This document shows, piece by piece, positions 24,101 to 36,300 of a DNA stretch of 64,000 bases (positions are counted from its first letter, which is position 1; each line of letters starts with the position of its first letter). This stretch comes from Bryopsis sp. KO-2023 (Eukaryota > Chlorophyta > Ulvophyceae > Bryopsidales > Bryopsidaceae), in contig BSYQ01000003.1 of the NCBI GenBank assembly GCA_030272585.1, positions 7,130,001 to 7,194,000 of the forward strand, given 5' to 3'. Below the pieces are notes generated by a model, which saw nothing but the letters and a program-made list of their open reading frames with translations, was not told the DNA's origin and made no database searches. The translations under genes and the position numbers were made by a program.

Positions 24101-24176
24101 GAAGAGCCAATGATGTTTATTGGAATTACCGTCTGATATTCTGTGAAGACGAAATTGATGCATACTGAGGCTCTTC
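24101..24176 (+). ncRNA. Box C/D snoRNA E, second snR77/SNORD65-like copy
   Basis: An eight-base terminal stem GAAGAGCC (24101-24108)/GGCTCTTC (24169-24176) is perfect. Box C ATGATGT is at 24110-24116, D' CTGA at 24133-24136 and box D CTGA at 24165-24168. The body is almost identical to snoRNA D, but the terminal stems are completely different and each pairs internally. That is compensatory divergence and strong evidence for RNA structure. The 18S guide is unchanged. Confidence 0.88.
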
Positions 24177-24254
24177 GAATTCGCTGCTGATGGGGTGACC
24201 CATTGGCTGTGTAACTATAGCAACAAATGTTGAACTGGATGTGTGGACCTTGGT

Positions 24255-24330
24255 TGCCCATGATGACCATCTGTTACTTTTCGGTTACCATATGACTGCA
24301 TGATTAAATGTGACATGAGTCTGAGGCTTC
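24255..24330 (+). ncRNA. Possible additional box C/D snoRNA F
   Basis: Box C ATGATGA (24260-24266) and box D CTGA (24321-24324) are spaced like the neighbouring genes. Only a 3-bp terminal stem (GCC/GGC) is seen, and D'/C' are not clear. Its position right after snoRNA E supports a polycistronic cluster. No target recognised. Confidence 0.4.
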
Positions 24331-25032
24331 TGTGACACTTTACTTTGGGGGGCATTGCTTTGGGTGTCCTATGCTACTGGCTCTTCATGGAGTTTTCAAT
24401 CAGTTGCCCCAGATTTTTTTTGCCCTTCCTGTCGTGCACAAAGACCACACTGTCGGGGCATGACCTAGTTTGGGTCTGCCATCTTCCGTGAAACCTGAAA
24501 TCGACAGAACGAGTTTCGCGTCCATACAATCAAACGGTTCTTACTGGAATCGTTATCTATTTGAGTTCATTCTATCTGAAGTTTTCTCCATCCAGCAAAT
24601 ATCATACGGGTGGACTGCTGGAACAGAACCACCAACAAGAGTCCCAGCTTTTTCCGAATTCATGTGACATTACAATCCATTCTCCCAGTGTTGATATGAA
24701 GTTATCCAGAGTAAACAGCCCACCCGTATTCATTCGTGTTGATGTAGTTGCTGGGGTCCCAAAACTATCAACCTGAGGTATACCCATCACTATTCCCCAT
24801 TGATTAGATGAGGCAAATCCACCCAAAAAGGCTTGTGTTTGTGCTCCTGTCCCAACAATTTGACACTCAATTTGACAGCAACTCAACAAAAATCAGCGTA
24901 AATCTCACATCCCACTTATGTTACTTCCTGCATTCCATCCAAACAGGCCCTTTTCCTGCTGAGTACATCCTTGCTCCATCGCCCCGGACCCCAACTTACG
25001 AAAATAGGGAATTTCAAAACCAAATCACTCTA
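24331..25032. other. Intergenic / 3' flank of the four-TM gene
   Basis: Between the snoRNA cluster and the stop codon (TAA at 25033-25035, minus strand) of the tetraspanin-like gene. Only short, unconserved open frames occur. Confidence 0.4.
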
Positions 25033-27940
25033 TTATTCAGCCTTGATTGGGATCTTGAACAGCGTGGACAAAACACAGTACCCAGAAACTATTTGGGCGA
25101 CGAGGATCATGAAGCCAGCTATGGTCATCACTGTTCTGGCTTTGCTTTCAACGAGACAATGTTCCGGGAGGTCTTGCAAATCCACATCCATCTTGTTTTC
25201 GTGCTTGTGCTGCGCAAGCTTTGTGGCAAAATCGCCCGCCCACTCCTCACGTCGTTTTGACTGTTCCTTGGCTCGCTACCAGCCACAAAAAAAACACCCC
25301 CACCTCGTGAAAAAATTCAACTGAGAAAGGAAAAGGAACAGGCACTGCTTATTATGTTTTCAGGAACACTGCCAAACCCTCGGGTAAGGACCACACACAC
25401 TGACATGCATCAAATTTGTTTATTTATTTATTTAAATTTCATGCAACAGGTTTCTTTTGCACACAGCTAGTCCAGGATTCAATTCTCAATTCTTGTATTT
25501 TCATTTTGTTCTGCTCCTCAACATATTAATCCAAGCAGCTCACGAGCTATCAAACCAACCCTAAGCCTTCATGCACCAAAAAGATCCCACCCAAAAAATA
25601 CATAACAAAAAATAGTATTTCTGTTGTTTGATATTTGACAATGCTCACCTCATTGATCACATCCAACTCCTGACCTACAGTCCCAACCTTTAGCTTATCA
25701 TACTGATTGTTTCCCAGTCTGTCAAGAGCGCCTTGGAAATTCGGAAGCTCTGTCAGGGCCTGATGCATCCATTCAATCAGTAAAACAACTCTGTTCATCA
25801 TATTTCAACATGAACCAACAGTTTCACAAAAATCCCATTAACACAAAATGCAAAAAGACCCCCCCCCCCCCCCCAAAAAAAAAGGAATCGCCCGAGTCGT
25901 TTTTGGAGATACCATACATGCTCTATCGATGACAAAAACATTAGCACGAGAAATGGGTGGAATGGCGTGAGGATGTGTGCTTATTATTATACCATCTTCA
26001 AAATACATGCATCATTATTACCTGGTCCAAGCTGCTTGTGTCTCCTTTGATGTGTAAAGTGCCAACCTCCGTGTCTCCAAACAAAGCAGCAAGTTCCTGA
26101 AAACCAACCAACCAACCTCCTCTTCTTTTCAAATTGCTGGGTGAATGCTACATAGCCAAGAAAAATATGCACAAAAAGAGAAGCTACCGTTTTTAACTCC
26201 AACTCATCTGGCTGTTCCTTGATATTCAACGATTTGTTTTCTTTTTGTCCATCTTTATCTAAAGGATTTACAAACCCAAAAATTCTCATTCTCATTCTCA
26301 TCATGTAAGCAACAGAAAGCAGAGAATCCACTCACAGACAGCATTTCCTCGTACTCCTTGTAGCTGATTTCAATAGCGTCTGACGTTTCATTGCCATGCT
26401 CATCCAGCCCCCGGACTTTCGTGATTATCTACTTTTCAAGCAACAAAAAAATAGGAGTTCAATGATATGAAAAAACAACAGCGCTCAAGAGATCTGCACA
26501 GAACAAATATGAAGGAATGATGACATAAGCCACAAACCCTGCTGCATGCATCGACGATGTTATGGAGCTGCGCTTTTTCTTGTTCCGTCCAATCTTTGTG
26601 TTTTTCATCTTTCACATCCTGGTGGTCGACGATCCCTTTCAAAAGCTCTTCCGCATGATCATGGAGCATGGACAATTTGGCCTGCAATTAAGAAAAACCC
26701 ACGAAATACAAGCATTGCTTGTCCTCAGTTGCAGTTTTTTGATACACAGGATGGACATTACATGAAGCTTTTCTTCAGCTTTTTGTTCTTGGATTGTAAT
26801 GCACTCGAAAAAACAAGGAGGGTCCTAGTCAGACACTTTTTTCCCTGGGGGGAATGCCTTGTTGAATGATATTTTTTTTTTCCATTTTTAAGAAAATGCA
26901 ATGGAGCAATGGCCAGGGGTGCTTTGCTTCCTGCTTGCTACCATCACCAGCTGGAACTGATCATAAACATTGAAATGCCCACCTCGATGTAATCTTCGTC
27001 AATCACTTTCAGGTCCTCTTGCTCTTTTTTATGCTCCAACTTCTTGAAAGCTCCGTGCTCCATCAGTTTCATCATATCTTCCATCTAAATCAACCAGATA
27101 TCCATATTCACCTCCTTTGCTTTCTCGCGAATGTTTTTTCAATCAAACCAAGCAGAAAAAGCTGCATTCCTCCTAAGAACTCAACGTCTGTACAGAAACG
27201 CTCGCCTCACACCTCATCTATTCGTGTGTACAGGGTGTTGAAGAGCTCAGACTCGTGCTGTTTCTTTATCAGATGCTCCGTCGCTAGACCCCTCACATAC
27301 ATTTCAGCCAAAGCACAGTCCACATCCATTTCCCGGACCACCTGCATCATCAACAAAGCCCCCCTCGAAACGATTGCAGCTGAAAATAAGAGATGTTCAT
27401 CTCAGAATATTGAGTTAGAATTGCCACCTGTCCGATAAAGTTGAATGCCATCATCATCGCAAGTAGAACTCCCAGGAGATGTAAATTGAGAGCTTCTCGG
27501 CTGGATTGCAAAGCACCGTACATTCCAATGCCACCCACAGCCACCAACAGACCGCCGATCATCTGAGAATCCCAGGCAGAAATCAGCTCAATTGGTATAA
27601 TTTTATCGAAGCATGAGATCTTATCTAGATGGATGACACATTTTGGCAGCCCCGCCATTTCAATTTTTTTTTCTAATTTTAACTGTACTTTTTTTTTGGG
27701 GGTGGGGGGGTTTGTCTGGTGGTCATTAACATCCGAGTGGCAAAAAAATTGATCTTTATCGATCAGCTCAAGCTCAATGCTGAGCAAATTTGCCTGCGAC
27801 ATCCCTCACCTGCCCAGAGACTTTGGTGTAATCAAACAGATACGCGCTCGCGCATATAAAGAGTATGAGGCCACCAACCACTTGCACTCCGCAGGTCAGC
27901 TTACAGGCGTTCAGCCATGGCTGACTGCGGCCTAGAGCAA
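25033..27940 (-). CDS. Four-TM tetraspanin-like protein with long charged loop (5' end unresolved)
   Basis: Minus-strand exons read in order. TM1 is NACKLTCGVQVVGGLILFIC at about 27.9-27.8 kb. TM2-TM3 (MIGGLLVAVGGIGMYG and LLGVLLAMMMAFNFIGQ) lie at 27.56-27.43 kb. Several charged, helix-rich exons follow at 27.35-27.2, 27.09-26.98, 26.68-26.54, 26.43-26.33, 26.10-26.02 and 25.76-25.65 kb. The last exon, 25275-25033, holds TM4 (TVMTIAGFMILVAQIVSG) and a short tail ending IPIKAE. The TM spacing is that of a tetraspanin. However, the segment between TM3 and TM4 is about 250-280 residues, rich in Glu/Lys, and I see no CCG motif. It is probably a membrane scaffold; topology of the long loop is unclear. 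The first coding exon was not resolved. Confidence 0.65.
25418..25434. repeat. (TTTA)n microsatellite
   Basis: Short tandem TTTA run in an intron of the tetraspanin-like gene. No functional sign. Confidence 0.8.
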
Positions 27941-29293
27941 CACATCCAAAAAAAACGATTCGATGATTTCATCAGAACTGTGAAAAAAACAATCCGCCGC
28001 CACTTCACGATCGATAAACAGATCGGCTCCGGTTTGGTTCGTGGCGGCGAATCGATCTATCGAAGAAACAGAGTCGGCAAATTCTCGTGTAGCTGTGATC
28101 TTGACAAGATCGGGGAAGAGAGAAGCGGGGAAGTACCTTTCGACCCATATCCTAAGTCCATTTGCTGTTGCACGAAAGGTGCGTGTTACGAAACACCTGC
28201 TCGATGCGGAAGGAAACAATTTTCACGATGCACTCACGACAAAAGGATGAACGCGATTTGGGGTAAGTTTCAGGAAGCCTTCGACCAGGAACAACCCCAG
28301 CGGACCAGTTGTTTTTGATGTGATATGATTGGGACGAGCCACACGTTGGAACTTGTCAGCTTCGCATCTGGAGAGACGCAACGAGAAACGAACGTGTTTT
28401 GTGTTTTGGGGGAGGAAGCGTATCTATTGTTCTATTGTCCTGTGGGTAAAATTACTTATTTCACAGACAGATGTGAGAGGTGTTTTTTCCAGTTTGTCGA
28501 TCAGCTGCAGCTTGGATACTGCCCTATCCAACACCTTTTTTTTCAGTCACTTCCTGTTCCAGGCCAAGAAGCAAAACGAAAAACATGCGATCAAGCTTGC
28601 TGCTAGAGTGAAAGTAAAACACACACTGTGAAATGGATTGCAGTTCAAATCAAAAGGAGCGCAGAGTTTCTGTGTTTTTGATTTAAAAAAAATATTGTAA
28701 TCTGATTCACGCAGAGTGCAGTGTCAGTGTAGGATGCTTTCATTCCTGGCCTGTCCTCGTTTGTTTGTTTGTTTTTCTGAAATTTGAATTTTAGATAACA
28801 CTCATCATTCTGAAGACATTACTGCACTTTTTCACGATTGCTCCAATTTCTGCATGGTAATTTGTGTCTGCAATCCACCAATATCTATATTTAGACAAGC
28901 TTTTTGCATCCAACCTATTTCACAGCAAAGCACATATGAAAAGACATATGAAAAAGATGCAACCAACCTTTTAAAAATAAGGAAAAGAAATACCAAAAAA
29001 AACATAATGCCTACAGACCACTCCCAAAATATTGGTCATTCCACCACCTCCACACGTCATATGGAGCAACCTGCCCTAACAGAATGAAAATGAAAGATTC
29101 CCAGGAGCGCCATCATTTTTCTTTTTCAATGATATTTTTCGAATAGTGGGCAGCTCCAAACACCAATATCAATATCCCCATCAGCGAAAATGTCTTGGTG
29201 GCACTAAAAAAACCCAAATTTGGTCGTTTCATGGAATTAGGTGATGGAACCAAAGACCCTGACAAGCATTAAACCGCTTCTGAATACACCAGC
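27941..29293. other. 5' flank of the four-TM gene and intergenic DNA
   Basis: Contains open frames on both strands around 27917-28318 that overlap each other and lack conserved motifs; one may include the missing first exon of the minus-strand four-TM gene. The remainder, to the transferrin stop at 29294, is AT-rich with no gene I can support. Confidence 0.35.
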
Positions 29294-31310
29294 CTACTTA
29301 TCACCATCCCTCCCAAGTTCTTCCACAGCTGCAACCAAAGCATGAAAGCAAATGTCAGATTTCAATCAAAAACATAATCAGCCAAAATCAGTGTTTTGCC
29401 AAAACCAACACAATGCCTACCTTCAAACCCAGCGATCACATCAGCCCCCATTGCCTCCTGAATTGGAATAGTGACTGCATCCAATCCGATTGTTCCAGAT
29501 TTGAAAATAAAGTTCTTCTGGTCAGCCAGCTCAACGGTGGCTTCGAGGAAAGCATCATCATTGCTTGCATCTATCAAGGCATCCTGAATCTGTTTGGCGA
29601 GATCCGCATCATCACCACCAGGAGCAAAAGACTCTGGACCCACCACGCTGTGAGATGGAACCTGATTATCAACATGCAGATCCCGGGTCTCAGTGTCAGA
29701 CTGATATTGAATGCTGAACCAACCCTTCATCCCAGATGCAAACTGTGAATGGTACGCTAAACAAAGAAGAAAAATGGAGCCTGAGAAACTTGGTATTTTG
29801 AAAAGGTGGCAGGCGGGGAGGATGGGGGCAGGGGCTCGCCAGCCAAATTCTGGGAATCGGAGAGGTGATGTTCACCTTGGCAATGTGGCAAGTCTCATAT
29901 TCGTCGACGCTTTTGCAACCCCCATCCGAACACAAGAGCATGAACTCGTCGGCATCTTCCTTTGCCCATTTCTCAGCATTTTCACCACCCTTTGCAAATT
30001 CAGGGATGGTGGAGTGTTTGATAAAGGCGACATCCCCAGCGTCTTCCATCAAGCACCTGAACGCTCCCTGATAATCGTAGTACCTGGTAGCCACAACACT
30101 GTGAAACCGCATGCCAAAATCCGAGTTTGCAGTATATGCATCGAAGCATTCACAAATATCTTAGGAAGCTTCACTCTGGACTTTTCTTAGGAAAATCCGA
30201 AATCCATTGGAGCTCCAAGGGGGCTTGATCCATACATACTTGGTACATTCGAACTAGTTTTTTTAACTTACTTGTCATGAACAGTACAATCTCCACCACA
30301 TCCACTGCAAAGGTTGTCCCATTTTTTCCCAACACCATCATCACCCCTGGCAGGTCCGTTTCCAGATGTCCTTGGGGCACACATGTCTGAGAAAAAAGCT
30401 GCGAATGTCTCAGCATCATCTTCAATATCGGCATCCTCACTGGTCGCCTCCAACACTCCGCTGTTCAAAAGGGCTCCCAGGGGCATGTACCATCCAGCCT
30501 GCGATTCACGATCAACAGGATTCGACGAATTCGAAAAATTATAGGGTGAACAAGGGAGCAAGCTTATGGAATGCAGATACTGTTTCGATTGTTGATCGTC
30601 CAAAGTGGAGCAGCACCCACCGTCTTACGGTAGCCAGTGTGGCACGATCGGGCTCCTCTCAGGTCCTCCAGGGTGACATCCTCATCGCAGAAATCCTATC
30701 CACAGCAAAGATCACTCTCTCATAAGCCCATATCCAAATCCACGGCGGAAAACCAGAGAATGCTTCTCCAGATCAGCGTACCTTGCGAACTGCGGCGACG
30801 GCGTAGTAGCTGGTACCGACACCCTCTCCATAATTCTCGAAGAGAACGGGGACCAAGCCAACTTGCCTGTTGGCCGTGAGCACATCGGCACCGTCCAAGG
30901 TACTCAAATGAGCATCGCCTTTGGCAATCATTTTCACGCACTGCAAACACCATCCTTCGTCAGATACTGATCTGTGGTTTGTGTGCATACAGTTCCCAGG
31001 GCGTATCGTCTCGAAGGTTGCAACACGACTTGGACACCCAGTCCCATCATATTTCGTTGCAAAGAGGGAGTTGAATACACGGTCGGTCTGCTGGTCCCCA
31101 GATCTGCATGCCCACCTCTTTCGTGCTTCCCCCGACAACACAAGAGAATTCGATTTCATCGGTATTGGCGGCGGCGAGGGCTTTGGTGCACAGCCCAGCG
31201 TACGCGGGGGGCTGATCGTAAGGTACGCACCAAACGACTTCTGTGGGTCCTGCATCTTGGGCCGCCGCCGAAACGAGCAAGACAGCCAACGAAATGAGAA
31301 GGGTGTTCAT
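29294..31310 (-). CDS. Single-lobe transferrin, iron ligands intact
   Basis: Secreted transferrin-family protein of one lobe. It starts MNTLLISLAVLLVSAAAQ, a clear signal peptide, followed by VVWCVPYDQPPA. Seven exons run to a short last exon ending GRDGDK (stop TAG at 29294-29296). Iron ligands can be aligned to human transferrin: Asp in STLDGADV (position 63 type), Tyr in GTSYYAVAAVRK, Tyr in YYDYQGAFRCL, and His in VPSHSVVG. The anion-site Thr of SCHTGYRKT is kept, but the usual Arg four residues later is Lys. Conserved disulfide segments (LCSGCGGDC, LLCSDGGC) and GDVAFIKHST are present. The likely role is extracellular or wall-associated ferric iron binding, as for Dunaliella transferrins (family knowledge). 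A tandem paralogue lies 2 kb upstream with the same exon plan. Confidence 0.93.
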
Positions 31311-33381
31311 GGTGGCAGGGGCGGCGCTGTTGTTGATGGCGTAGAGTTGCGGTGAAGAGAGGCGATATTGGTCGAGACGCTCCGCTTTCTTGAATAAGAG
31401 GGAGCGTGTTGAGCGTGTGGCCTGCACGCCAGCTGCAGATGATCACTCGAGGCGTCACATCCCAATGTGTTGGCTGAACACATCTTGCGATGCCTCTTGG
31501 TGGGAAATGTTGGGAAAGGGTCGGGGGTCGAGGTCACAACAGCGGTCCAAGAAGCATCGCAACACGAGGATATGATCGAACAGGACTCGTGTTTTTAACC
31601 TGCCCGCGTTTGGAGACTCCAGCAGTTCGATATTTGTTCCAGGATAGCACACATGAACAATGCCGACTCAAATAAATTGCATGATGAGGAGTCTGGTCAT
31701 CTGTTGCTTTCTTTTCCTTTGCATCCCTCCCCTGCCTTTTGTGTTCCAAACAAGAGTTTCAAAAGAAATCGAAACTAACATCAACCTTTCAAAAATTCCA
31801 TCGTGGACAGAGAAATGTGTCGAATTGGACTGCACGATTTCATTGTTTCTCTGGTGCCCTGGCAACTGATCAACCCCTCTTTTTTTAAACTGCTTGTGCT
31901 TGTGAGGATGTTTGATTGCTGTGGGTGGTTCGTTCATGAAGCCGCAGAACTGCAGTTCTGAATTCATAATCTGTGTAAGGTATGTTTTTATTGTCAAACT
32001 CCACTGTGTAGATACATTTGCTTTGTAACCCATAAAAGAGCTGTGAATAATCTTCAGGAAAACTCCTCCAGAATGACGTATCGGCTCAAAAGTTTAAAAG
32101 TTTAACCTTCCATCCTTGTTAAAAAAATGATTTCCACCCAGAAATGCTTTTACTGGGGCTCTGTTCTGTATTCTGTGTTCTGGCAACACCATACATGCAA
32201 TATATTTTCTTGCTTTCACAGCACAGGCTATTCTTCTTTACAAGGATAGGCTATGCCAATTAACCGTGATGTCCTTGGCTGGCACCACCACCGTCCCCAT
32301 CAACAGCGATCCATTCAATCCATCGAAACAAAATAAGTCAATAATGCCCATAAATTTCCTTGGCAAGGCAGTCCGGCACAAAACCAAAATTTCCTGGCTC
32401 GGGCATACTAAAAAAAAAGTCAAATTACCTTTTGATCTTTCAGGAAAAACAACACTCTATAATCCTGATTTGCCTTTCATCTTTTGCCTTGTCTTAACAT
32501 AAGAATTAAGGCCAACTCAATCTAAAGAGAAATAGAACCATATGCTTGTTCTATTAAAATAAAAACCCAAACACACCAGTCCTGGTGCCTTACAGCTTGA
32601 TTTTTTTTTTCCCGTGCGTTTTTCGGTCATTTTTTTTCCCCCAAAGTACACAGCACTTCGGATTTTTTTCTTTTTTTTTTGTCCGAAAGTAAAAAAAACC
32701 CTAAACACAATTGTCGGCCCTGAATCAATCTATCAATTGTCGTACATTGAAAAAAGGTGCAATACAGTGTCACTCCCACCCTTTGTTTTCCTTACGATCA
32801 TTGGATTGAATGGATCAAATTTGAGCAACAGGACATCAGTCAGACTGAAGCCTACTGCCACCTCCTACCTGTTTTCTCCAGAATTTGGGGAGGTATCTTA
32901 GCATCAAATTAAACACATCTACTTAAAACTGCCAATTTATATTGGACAGAAATATCCCCCCCCCCCCCGCTATCGGCCAAGAGAGGTACCGCAAAAAAAT
33001 TCACAAACACAACAGCATGAAAACGATCACACATGCACCCTCACCACCCCGACTGAAGCATAGAGCATAAACTCTCCCCCCTCCCCTTCCTTTTCAAACT
33101 AGGAAACTGTATTTTCATGCTCTCATTGATAGACAGAGGACTTTCACGATTCGTTACGACACACACAAAGCAAATTAAAAAAAAACCCACCCAAACCAAG
33201 GGAATTAAGGGGTTTTTTTCTTCTTTTTAAAAACCAATACGATCCCCTCCAGAAAAAAAAGATGCAAATGTAGAAAAGAAAATATGAGAGCCATGAAGCC
33301 TAAGGATTACGCATGCCCATGCTGTGTATCAATTCCCCTAGAAAGCCAGCAGTCGACATCCCTTCGAAAAGTTCCTTGTGC
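31311..33381. other. Intergenic region between the two transferrin genes
   Basis: About 2 kb holding the promoter of the downstream transferrin gene and the 3' flank of the upstream one. It is AT-rich with T and A runs and a poly-C tract near 32.95 kb. No coding exon, RNA gene or inverted iron-responsive hairpin could be supported. Confidence 0.45.
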
Positions 33382-36300
33382 CTATCTGTCACCATCCTCC
33401 ATGTCAGCCACAGCTGAAACAGAAAATCATGTGTCAGTTTCTCAAAACCCACCCATGAAAATTCACTCCAGGACTCAGAGAAACGATCAAATTCTCATGC
33501 CAGGTGTTTTCAAGGAATGGATCGTTCACAATGACTGTGCTGCAACTTTACCATGGAGGAAATTGTTGCATATCAAGCCGGCAAAGCTCTACTAATATTC
33601 GATCCTTTCCGTCCTCCATTGAGTTTTAGCTTATAATTCTAAAAAAGCTTCCTTTATAACTATCTACGAAAGAAGACGAATTGGTGAAAGTTTTTCAATT
33701 CAAAAGTATATAGAATCTAAAATAGAAAAAGAAGATTGTAAGCTTACCGTTGAAACTTGCGATAGTCTCTGGTCCGATCGCATCCTTGAAAGTGGTGGTG
33801 ACTGCATCCAGGCCGACCGTTCCTGATCGAAACACGAAGCTCTTCTGATCAGCCAGCCCCACTGCAGAATCGAGAAATTCAGGATCCTCGGCTGCTGCCA
33901 CCAATGCATCCTGAATTTTGGTTCCCAGCTCTTCCTTGTCTCCGCCAGGACCAAAATCTTCTGAGGCGACCACACTGTTTGCAATCACCTGCAAACAGAA
34001 TCATAGGACAGAAGCTTCTTGCTTGGTCCCGACCTCCGACACCAGATTTTCCATTCAATCATAGATGAACATTGGCTAAATCACCTCCTCGTGGACGGCC
34101 TTCGTTGGGCAAGTTTGCCTAATGTAAAGCAAATATTTATTCATAGATAAACATGGGTTTTTATCCTGTTTCAAATTCAGCCGTGGACCCCAGAACCAAG
34201 ATCAGCTTCTATTATCAGTCAGCTAATACCAATATTATGAACCCAATTTCCAGCAACCTATCTTTAGACTTGCTCCTTCCTTTCCTTAGCATATCTGCAT
34301 ATAGAGTTGGGAAAACCCACCTTGCCCAGGTTGCAAGTCTCGAAATTATCGATGGTATCGCAGCCCCCATCGGAACACAAGAGCATGAACTCATCAGCAT
34401 CTTCCTTTGCCCATTTCTCAGCATTTTCACCACCCTTTGCGAATTCAGGGATGGTGGAGTGTTTGATAAAGGCAACATCCCCAGCATCTTCCATCAAGCA
34501 CCGGAAAGCTCCCTCATAATCGTAGTACCTGAAATCCAACAAAGCAATGTTTCCTCCCCAAAATTCACACTTTACCACAGCTAATCCCCCACAAAAAAAA
34601 AAATTCTTCTGTACAGTCAAAAACTAATTAGGACACCACTCGTTTTATCCTATTTGGGTGTTATTTAAGGAACACGCATCCACTAACTCTCCTTCCTCGT
34701 TAGAAAAAGCAGGCAAAACACAAAAACACAAATAAATGAACTCATGTCCATTGCCAGTGAACGCAATACTTGTCATGAATGGTGCAATCTCCGGCACAGG
34801 CGCTACAGATTTCATCCCAAGGCTTCCCGTTTTTGGCCGGTCCGCTTTCAGGTGCACCTGGGGCACACATTTCGGAGAAAAACGACTCGAACGTTTCGGC
34901 ATCGTCCTCCACTTCATCATCCTCACTCACAGGTTCCAAAATCCCGTTGCTCAAAAGCACTCCAAGAGGCATGTACCACCCAGCCTAAAATTCACAGTTT
35001 TGAAAATAAACGAAATGGCAAACACAGTCCATCCAAGGAGAAACAGCAACTCAATTTGAAATCTATCGAAACATCAAACCAGAGGTTTTGGATCACAAGA
35101 TGGTGCCCTCACCGATTTATGGTAGCCAGTGTGGCAAGATCGACTTCCCCTCAAGGACTCGAGCGTAACATCACCTTCACAAAAGTCCTGAAAACGAACA
35201 AATAAAAGAAGCAATCATTGATACCAATATCTACTCACACACACATATACAGCCAAGATGATAGGCCCTCGAAACGATCAAACAATCATTTTCAGGGAAT
35301 GTTTTGATCCATCGTTTCATCGTTTCTCACCTTTCGCACAGCAGCCACTGCATAGTAGTTTGTACCAACACCAGCCCCATAGTTTTCAAACAGAAGCGGG
35401 ATCAAATCTGCCTCATTGCTGGTGGAAAACACATCCCCAGCACCGAAAGTACTCAAATGAGCTTCTCCATCCCCAATCATCTTGGCACACTAAAACACCA
35501 CCAAATTTCCAAATTTCAACATCTTCCCAAGGAAAAAAAATGCAATCCCGATACTTCTCGAGTTTTTCTTGAGAGGAAAAACTCGAGCGCACAATACCTT
35601 CATAGCGCTGCCCCCGATCATGCAAGAAAACTCGATCTCATCCGTATTTGCTGCAGACACAACCTTAGTGCACAGCCTAGCGAAGGCTGGGGGCTGGTCA
35701 GAAGGAATGCACCACCGGACTCGCCATTTCACCCCTTCCTCGTGAGACTGAGGTTTCGCCTTACTGTGAGTGTGGGGGAGATCCGCTTCATCGTGCTCAT
35801 GTCCATGGATTTCTTCATCGAGGTGGTCATTATTGTGAGTGTGGGGATGCTCATCAGTGTCGTGACCGTGAGGATGGGTCGAATCAATCTTGTCCAGTTT
35901 CCCAGAGTTGCTATGACTGTGAGGGTGGGTCCCTGGAGCGTGCGTGTGAGGATGTCCCTTTTTCTTCTTCTTGTGCGAGTGAGGGTGCTCATCCTCATCA
36001 TGCTCGTGGGGGTGCTCTTCATCAATCTCATCCTCTTCCACGTTTCCACTGTGGACATGGAAGTGGGTCCCAGGAGCATGCACATGAGGGTGCTCTTCCT
36101 CGTCCTCATCATGCGAATGGGGATGAGTGCCTGGAGCATGCTGGTGGGGATGATCTGGGCCAATCTCATCCCCAGCACCATCCTTGCTGTGCTTGTGGGG
36201 ATGCTCGTCAGCGCCGTGTGGGTGAGGATGACTCTCATCTTCGTCATGGCTGTGTGGATGCGCATCAGCATCGTGCTCATGGGGATGTTCCTCATCGATC

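Noticed and set aside
25860..25876. Poly-C followed by poly-A tract, possible mobile-element tail
   Set aside because: No target-site duplication or element body nearby; it is a simple homopolymer in an intron, and sequencing slippage is possible.
27917..28318. 133-codon plus-strand open frame with a donor-like GGGTAAGT
   Set aside because: It overlaps the promoter/5' exon region of the minus-strand four-TM gene. No homology was recognised, and the proposed next exon gives an arbitrary tail.
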